Below, one piece after another: positions 58,395-64,000 of a stretch of 64,000 nt of DNA. Origin of the DNA: Tetmemena sp. SeJ-2015 (Eukaryota > Ciliophora > Spirotrichea > Sporadotrichida > Oxytrichidae); contig JAJKFJ010022537.1 in assembly GCA_027382625.1 (NCBI GenBank), positions 1-64,000 of the forward strand, written 5' to 3'. The notes below the pieces were generated by a model. It searched no databases. It was not told where the DNA came from and was given only the letters and a program-made list of their open reading frames with translations. The stretch's first letter is position 1, and every line of letters starts with the position of its first letter. Position numbers and translations under genes: made by a program.

Positions 58395-60965
58395 TCAACA
58401 AAGAACTTGAGATTCTTCAGTCATGGGCTACTTTTCATTTGTTGACAATAGAACTATACTAGAATGGTTGTTCTCATCTTACTTCTAGAATGGTCCGCTC
58501 TAGTCATTTTTAAAGCAGCTTCTGTTTTCTTTGAAGTTGAATATCCACCTTCGATTTTAGGTCTTTAGAACTGGAGGCTCTATATTTTCACATTTCACTT
58601 TGCTCTTAGATATCCTTAAAGCTGACTACTCGTTTATAGCTCCTTAAGTAAAATCCAGCACACACTTTGAGAGCTTGCTCTTGTGGCCTTTCATCTGACT
58701 TGCCGCTTGCCAGTTCATAATATCTATCTCTTGTGAGTTCAGAATCTTTTCCTTGAAAGGTTAAAGCTCAGTTTAAGCAGTTATGACTGTTTAGTTTAGC
58801 AACTTTTTCTCTGTCTTTGAGTCTACTGCTCTCTGCTTGAGCTAAGATTTTAAGTTCGATATCTTTGTGACTAGCTTGGCGTTGTTGACGAGCAAGTTAT
58901 GGCATTTGTCACACTCTGCCAACTTCTTCATAATGGACTTGAGTTGTGCCTCCTTAGTTTGAGAACAGTCAAATTAGCTTGCTTGAGTGAGCTCGCTCTC
59001 AACATATCTTTCAGCTTGTTTTCTCTGTGTCTATCCCTAGTTATTAAACTTGATCTGTGACTCCAACTCTTACACTCTTGCCTCAAGCTCAGTACATTTC
59101 TTCCTCTCTACTTAAGATTCTCCTCATACTCTACTCTCATTTTCTCTCTCTTAGCTTTAATCCTGTCGTTCTATGTGATTCGGTAAGAGTTAAATTAGTC
59201 CTCGATCCTTTTTACTTCCTTTTCGTAGCTATCTTTAATTTACTATAGATCTTGCTTTAGAGTGTCAATGGACAGCTGATTCTTTGCTCTCTCAGATTCT
59301 CTCCTCCTGAAGACTCGCTCCTTAAACTCTTCCATGTTCCTTCTCTATAAATAGAAGATATGAAGTGTAAATCTATTTCTCTCTTAGTTTAAGGTGTCTT
59401 GAAGCTTTATCAGTTCACTTTTTAGAACTTCAAGCTCTTCTCCTTCGCCAGAAGGTGAAGTCCAATTTAATGCAATTTTAAGGATTTTACAAAAAGATTT
59501 ACAGGTAATTCTTCCACTGGAAGGTTAGAGAGTCTTGAAGCAGCCTAAGTTTGGCTCTCCTTCAAATAGTTACTGAGATTAGAGTAAGTAGAGGAGTGTT
59601 GATGGGCATCCTGATAAATGTGAGCGACTTCAAATTCATTCCTCATCTTTTCCTGATAATCGAGAATATTGCTGTTCATTTTCAACACACACTCCTTCAA
59701 TTGAGCTGGTTCCTTTTCCTTGAACAGTAGTGAGAGCGATGATGGGTTGGATTCAGATTTTAGCTTCCCCATAGATGTTGAGGTTGTTAAAACGCTGGTC
59801 TCTTATATCTTTTCTCTTTTTAGTGCTAAATTAGGCTCTATGCTAAATCTGCCCTGCGATTTGGATTGAGAGAAAACCCTAGGCTCATTATCGTAATTGG
59901 ATTCTAAATTGAGATTAGATTTAGAAGTGGCGCATCTATAATCTTATGTCATGTTGAGTCTGTCCATTAGCTGCGATGCATCGTTAAAATAAAAGTGTTT
60001 CTATTGCTTGGGAAGAGTCGATGAAGATCATCTTTGAAATCTCTTATCTTACTCCTGATGCCCAAGTTTCTTGGATAGAGACTTTACTAGCAGCCATTAT
60101 ATTCCTTCCTCTTCTAATTTTTGTAAGAGTCCTCCTCTTTAAAAAGAGATGTTTCTGTCTTATTATTGTCTGCTCTCTCATTTATTTTCATGACGATCAC
60201 AGATTCTTCAACCTCCAAGCTTTTGAGACTTGCTAGAAGCTGCTCTTAATTGTGCATATTAATTTATTAATAGCAGCCTACTAGAGCATTGTAACTCTAT
60301 TTTTCGGTTCCCAGAACTTCCTTTGCACTCCAGCCTTAATGCTGTTGAATTGGGTATTCTTATATTTGCTAGAATGTGAATAACCTCTCAAGCTGAGTAT
60401 CACTGCCCTTATCTTAACTTTTTGAAAGGAGTCTCTCTGTCCTCGAATCTCCCAATACAAAAATAAGGATAAGCATTTGCACTAATCATGCGTAGAGAGT
60501 GAGAATTGAGCTATATCTCTTTGAGGCATCCTCGTTTAAAATTTCTGCAGATTCCTTGTAGAGTTGAACTGAATCTTCTCGATCTCATCCTTCTATCTTT
60601 CAATCTGTCTCTTCTGCCGATCAAGATGATCTCTTAAGCTTTGATATCGCTCTTCACTTCAAATATACAAAAAATGCTCCTTTCAACAAAGTTTTCACTT
60701 TATTTTTGGTCTAGTGAAACTGATCTAGAACTTGTTTCCTAGACTTTCCCAATAGAGTAGTTGATAGCCTGGAATTGTTCTTGACGCTCATCTGTAGTCT
60801 TGGAGATATAGTCTTGTACTTTGTATAAGAAGCACTCCTCTCTTCTGCAATTCTTGAGTTTTGACTGTAGAAGGTGGTGTCTACTTTTTCTTCCTAGGGA
60901 GGAGTGACAATGCCCCTAAAGTTGTATTTGTAGGTCTGTCCGGCTTGAGAGACTGAGCGAGGCAT
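58395..60965 (-). CDS. Coiled-coil protein 2 (unknown function)
   Basis: ATG at 60965, MPRSVSQAGQTYKYNFRGIV. After a low-complexity N terminus the protein is rich in heptad-like charged stretches: EERYQSLRDHLDRQKRQIER, KMNSNILDYQEKMRNEFEVA, MEEFKERVFRRRESERAKNQ, LSIDTLKQDLQQIKDSYEKE and KISNLKSQLKQRAVDSKTEK. It ends NEKQPMTEESQVLC before TGA at 58395-58397. Several frame changes (near 60650, 60560, 60440, 59460) need introns, IESs or indel corrections. A 7-bp direct repeat AAGTGAA flanks a 37-45 bp insert near 60655-60700 and is a candidate pointer. No domain recognised. Structural or ciliary role is only a guess. Confidence 0.6.
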
Positions 60966-61913
60966 GTCCATATTTTTCAAATCTCTCGTGTGTTGTTCTT
61001 TAGAGAACTAGCTGCTGTTCTTTTATTAACTCTGGATAGGGGAGGTAGAGTTTAACACCACTGCTGGAATCTTGCTGAAAGATTAATTGTGGTCTGACTT
61101 CTGACTTGCAAACAAATTCTGCCTGTTCAGATCAACTAGATAGAAACAAAAAATTCTCTGACTGCCTTAAAATAAATGATAGTCACTGACATTTGGCCGA
61201 GTTTAGTCATGTTACTCAACCCTCTTGAAGGAATTGAATTAGGAGAGCACCACTCCCTCCCTTCTTTAGTTATTTTAAGTTATGGTCTATAGGGACTTTT
61301 ATAGTTGGAAAACCTGCGCCATTGACAAACACTAATTTATAATATGGGTTCGTTAGTTTTTAAATTTATTTCTCTCCTCTCTCAAATTTTCTACGACTTT
61401 CCTCACTCACCCTATATTAAAATCAATCATCGCTTATAATTCAGTTTGTGGGTAAGAATAAATTGTGAGAGATGAACTAGCTTTTATAAGTTTAATGTCT
61501 AAAATAATATAAAGTTTAAAAATATTAGGAGTGGTGCACAACACTTAGTTCTCCAAGAGGATGGTTGGAGAACTTGTGGACAAATAACTCCTAAGACAAA
61601 AAGATACATTCACACTCTTCATTCTGGAGTTAAATCCAATAGATGCACATTTTATCAGAAGAGTGCAACAAAAGTATACTTACACATTTAAATACACACA
61701 TTGATTACTCACTACTTAATAAAGATGATAAATTATGGATTTTATAATAAATTTGAGCAACCTATAAAATCTGAGTTTTTGCATCCACTTCTTAAAAGTG
61801 AATTAAGGCCACTCCAATATACACACACATAATACAACAAAGACAAAATTGCCATTAAGAAAGAAAGCAAGACAGTAGAGTAATTGAAACTTATGGACTT
61901 AACTCATCACTAA
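60966..61913. other. Intergenic with no supported gene
   Basis: 5' flank of the coiled-coil gene and upstream region of the small ORF at 61914. AT-rich, with no repeat or RNA gene recognised. Confidence 0.45.
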
Positions 61914-62333
61914 ATGATGAGCTCTTATGCTTCACTTATAAACTGGAGGAGAAATCTAGCGGTGGCCTCTCTCTTTTACTAGCTTGAGACTGATCTTTAC
62001 CACACACTATACTAGGATAGAAAATATCACAAACTCAATAATACGCAAATACTTAAAAGAAGGGAGGAAAGAGGAGATGATACGGGCATTAGGTTAGACG
62101 AAGCAAGGAGAGTTGCTTATATAAATCGTAGGTTCAAACATAAGATTATGCTTGGAAGGATAAGAGAGGAACATTTCGCAAAGAAAATACATGAATTCGG
62201 AAAACAGGCAATAAAAAATGCAAGGCTTATGAAGAAACCAAGGCTGTAGGTGATAGTTGTGGCTGGAGATGCTCATAAGGGGAAAATCATAGATATTTTT
62301 CGAGAATTTTATCATAAAGAAGACGAAGATTGA
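61914..62333 (+). CDS. Small basic protein, unknown
   Basis: Uninterrupted 139-codon frame in the ciliate code starting MMSSYASLINWRRNLAVASL, with three TAG Gln codons, and ending FREFYHKEDED before TGA at 62331-62333. It is rich in Lys/Arg with probable helices (RLDEARRVAYINRRFKHKIM, then REEHFAKKIHEFGKQAIKNA) and a short hydrophobic strand (QVIVVAGDAH). No signal peptide, membrane segment or known motif. It lies 109 bp upstream of alpha-tubulin on the same strand. Because only one stop codon exists, a chance ORF cannot be excluded. The amino-acid pattern and GC content favour a real gene. Confidence 0.45.
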
Positions 62334-62442
62334 TTGATTGATGTTTGATTTTTTGCTGTGTTAAATCTTCGAATTGATTATCAGTGAGAGAAGGTTAAAA
62401 ATAAAATCAAATTAATTCAAATAAGAATAGAAGTTTTGCAAA

Positions 62443-63975
62443 ATGAGAGAAGTTATCAATATTCATGTTGGTCAGGCAGGAGTACAGGTGGGAGCAGCTT
62501 GCTGGGAGCTATTCTGTCTTGAGCATGGTAAGCCTACTCGTCATTGATTCATTTGTACCATAGGTATTAATCCAAGTGGGTTGCTGCCTGAAGAAAATGC
62601 GCATCTCAATAACGATGACTCTTACTAGACTTTCTTCCAAGAGACAGGAGTAAGATCAAATTTAAAAGAGCGATTGTGAATTGAACTAACTCTAAACTAT
62701 TATAGGCTGGAAAATTCGTACCAAGAGCAGTTTAAATCGATCTAGAGCCTACTTGCATAGATGAAGTGAGGTCAGGAACTTACAAGGAGCTGTTTCATCC
62801 CGAGAATTTGATCAGTGGCAAAGAGGACGCAGCTGATAACTTTGCCAGAGGTCACTACACAATTATCCTATAGCCATGTTTCTAGTATATTTAGCACAAT
62901 AGGAAGTGAAGTTATTGACCTGCTTCTCGATAGGATAAGAAAGCTTGCTGATCAGTGCAACGGACTTCAAGGTTTCTTGGTCTTTCACTCGTTCAGTGGT
63001 GGCACAGGATCAGGACTGGCCTCTCTTCTTCTCGAAAAGCTCAAGAGAGATTACGACAAGAAGACAAAGATAGAATTCGCAGTTTACCCTTCAGAGCAGT
63101 TATCATCAACAGTTGTCGAGCCTTATAATTCGGTTTTGTGTACTCACGCTATGCTAGAGTTTTCAGAGGTTGCTTTCATGGTCGACAATTAAGCCATGTA
63201 CGATATTTGCTTGAGGAATATGGATATTGAGAGGCCTAAGTTCACAAACCTAAACAGAATGATTGCTCAGGCTATATCAAGTATAACTGCAAGCTTAAGA
63301 TTTGAGGGTAGTTTGAATTGTGACTTGACTGAGTTCTAAACTAACTTGGTACCCTACCCTCGTATCCACTTCCCCATCTGCTCTTATGCGCCATTCATTT
63401 CGAGTGAGAAAGCTTATCACGAGACTTTTACTACTTATGAGCTATCCTCAGCCGTCTTTGAGCCTGGAAATATGATGGTAGCTAATCAACCTACACTTGG
63501 AAAATACATGGCTTGTTGTCTAATGTACAGAGGAGACGTCGTACCCAAAGATGTGAACGCAGCAGTTGCTACAATCAAATCCAAGCAGACTATAAATTTC
63601 GTGAACTGGTGTCCCACTGGTTTCAAGGTGGGAATTAATCATTCTCCCGCAACAGCTGTGCCTGGTGGAGATACAGCCAAAACCTTGAGATCTCTTTGCA
63701 TGATAACAAATTCCACTTCAGTGGGCAATCCATCTTCAGTATATATGTATAGTCAAATAATTTGCAATTATTTTGTAAAGGTTATAGAGAGAATGGATCA
63801 TAAATTCGACTTGTTAATGAAAAAGAGATGCTTCGTGCATTGGTTTGTAGGAGAAGGTATGGAGGAAGGAGAATTCGCAGAGGCGAGGGAAGATTTAGCA
63901 GCTTTGGAGAAAGATTATTAAGAAGTGGCTCAAGACACAACTGATGCTGAGGAGGGGGATGATATGAATGAATGA
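62443..63975 (+). CDS. Alpha-tubulin, divergent isotype
   Basis: [20 protein letters not shown] with the MREV/I start motif, tubulin signature in altered form ([12 protein letters not shown] for GGGTGSGLGSLL), [42 protein letters not shown] and [20 protein letters not shown]. It forms the microtubule alpha-beta dimer. Introns at 62528-62563 and 62650-62705, a 37-bp IES at 62858-62894, and a probable in-frame intron at 63739-63780. Compared with canonical alpha-tubulin the residue-40 loop is [14 protein letters not shown], lacking Lys40, the C terminus is EEGDDMNE without terminal Tyr, and many core positions differ (FHSFSGG for FNSVGG, PICSYAP for MLSSYAP). Stop TGA 63973-63975. Confidence 0.93.
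62528..62563 (+). other. Alpha-tubulin intron 1, 36 nt
   Basis: GTAAGC...CCATAG; splicing joins EHG to INPSGLLPE through a split Gly codon. Confidence 0.85.
62650..62705 (+). other. Alpha-tubulin intron 2, 56 nt
   Basis: GTAAGA...TTATAG; splicing joins FFQETG to AGKFVPRAV, the conserved ETGAGKxVPRAV. Confidence 0.85.
62858..62894 (+). other. 37-bp IES in alpha-tubulin, pointer CACAAT
   Basis: CACAAT at 62858-62863 and 62895-62900. Removal restores [23 protein letters not shown] against the canonical [23 protein letters not shown]. 37 bp is not a multiple of three and no GT..AG fits. Confidence 0.85.
63739..63780 (+). other. Probable in-frame intron in alpha-tubulin, 42 nt
   Basis: GTATAT...TAAAG. 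The 42-nt segment is AT-rich and open in the CDS frame. Splicing gives [21 protein letters not shown] versus the usual NSTAIAEVFSRIDHKFDL, three residues longer. Without splicing the protein would carry a 17-residue insertion. Confidence 0.5.
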
Positions 63976-64000
63976 GAACGTTTTAATATATAAAGAGTGG

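Noticed and set aside
1..64000. CRISPR array, rRNA genes, bacterial operons or telomeric C4A4 repeats
   Set aside because: None of the expected repeat patterns or conserved sequences were seen; the gene structure is eukaryotic throughout.

Overview
The window is best read as germline (micronuclear) DNA of a spirotrich/hypotrich ciliate of the Oxytricha/Stylonychia kind. The code is the ciliate one: TAA and TAG are read as Gln and TGA is the only stop. For example, TAA fills the Gln of the invariant alpha-tubulin motif [11 protein letters not shown], and BiP, H2A and tubulin all end in TGA. Small GT..AG introns (about 29-120 nt) are present. In addition, coding frames in several genes are broken by short AT-rich segments that lack splice signals, are flanked by 2-7 bp direct repeats, and restore a conserved protein when one repeat copy plus the insert is removed. 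These are internal eliminated sequences (IESs) with pointers. Varied pointers (CACAAT, TTATTAG, GTAAG, ATCGA, TTGCA) argue against Paramecium, whose IESs are all TA-bounded. The genus is inference.

Layout. 1-1750 is degenerate A/T homopolymer sequence that looks like failed consensus. 1755-37410 holds a tandem array of a giant membrane-protein gene with cadherin-like (CADG-type) ectodomain blocks: the 3' end of copy 1 (to 2811), copy 2 (7291-21677) and copy 3 (23622-37410). Exon blocks are conserved between copies and the AT-rich separators (introns plus IESs) are diverged. Between copies 1 and 2 lie two copies of a ~0.4 kb MITE-like repeat and a 1.93 kb element with 65-bp perfect terminal inverted repeats that encodes a GNAT plus zinc-finger protein. 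Copy 2 and copy 3 carry different insertions.

37.8-38.7 kb holds an unassigned, GC-richer stretch. 38.9-40.8 kb is a Ser/Thr protein kinase (minus strand). 41.8-48.5 kb holds two tandem RING/B-box/TLDc genes (minus strand). The downstream one is inflated from 1.4 to 5 kb by foldback elements and a MITE, one of which sits inside an exon flanked by TA.

48.9-64.0 kb is a compact gene-rich stretch: BiP (ER HSP70), a coiled-coil protein, CCA tRNA nucleotidyltransferase, alpha-tubulin N-acetyltransferase (ATAT1/MEC-17), histone H2A, a second coiled-coil protein, a small unknown basic ORF and a divergent alpha-tubulin. The acetylase and the alpha-tubulin share the neighbourhood, yet this tubulin lacks the Lys40 substrate. 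Several genes show single-base frameshifts at homopolymers, so the consensus carries indel errors.
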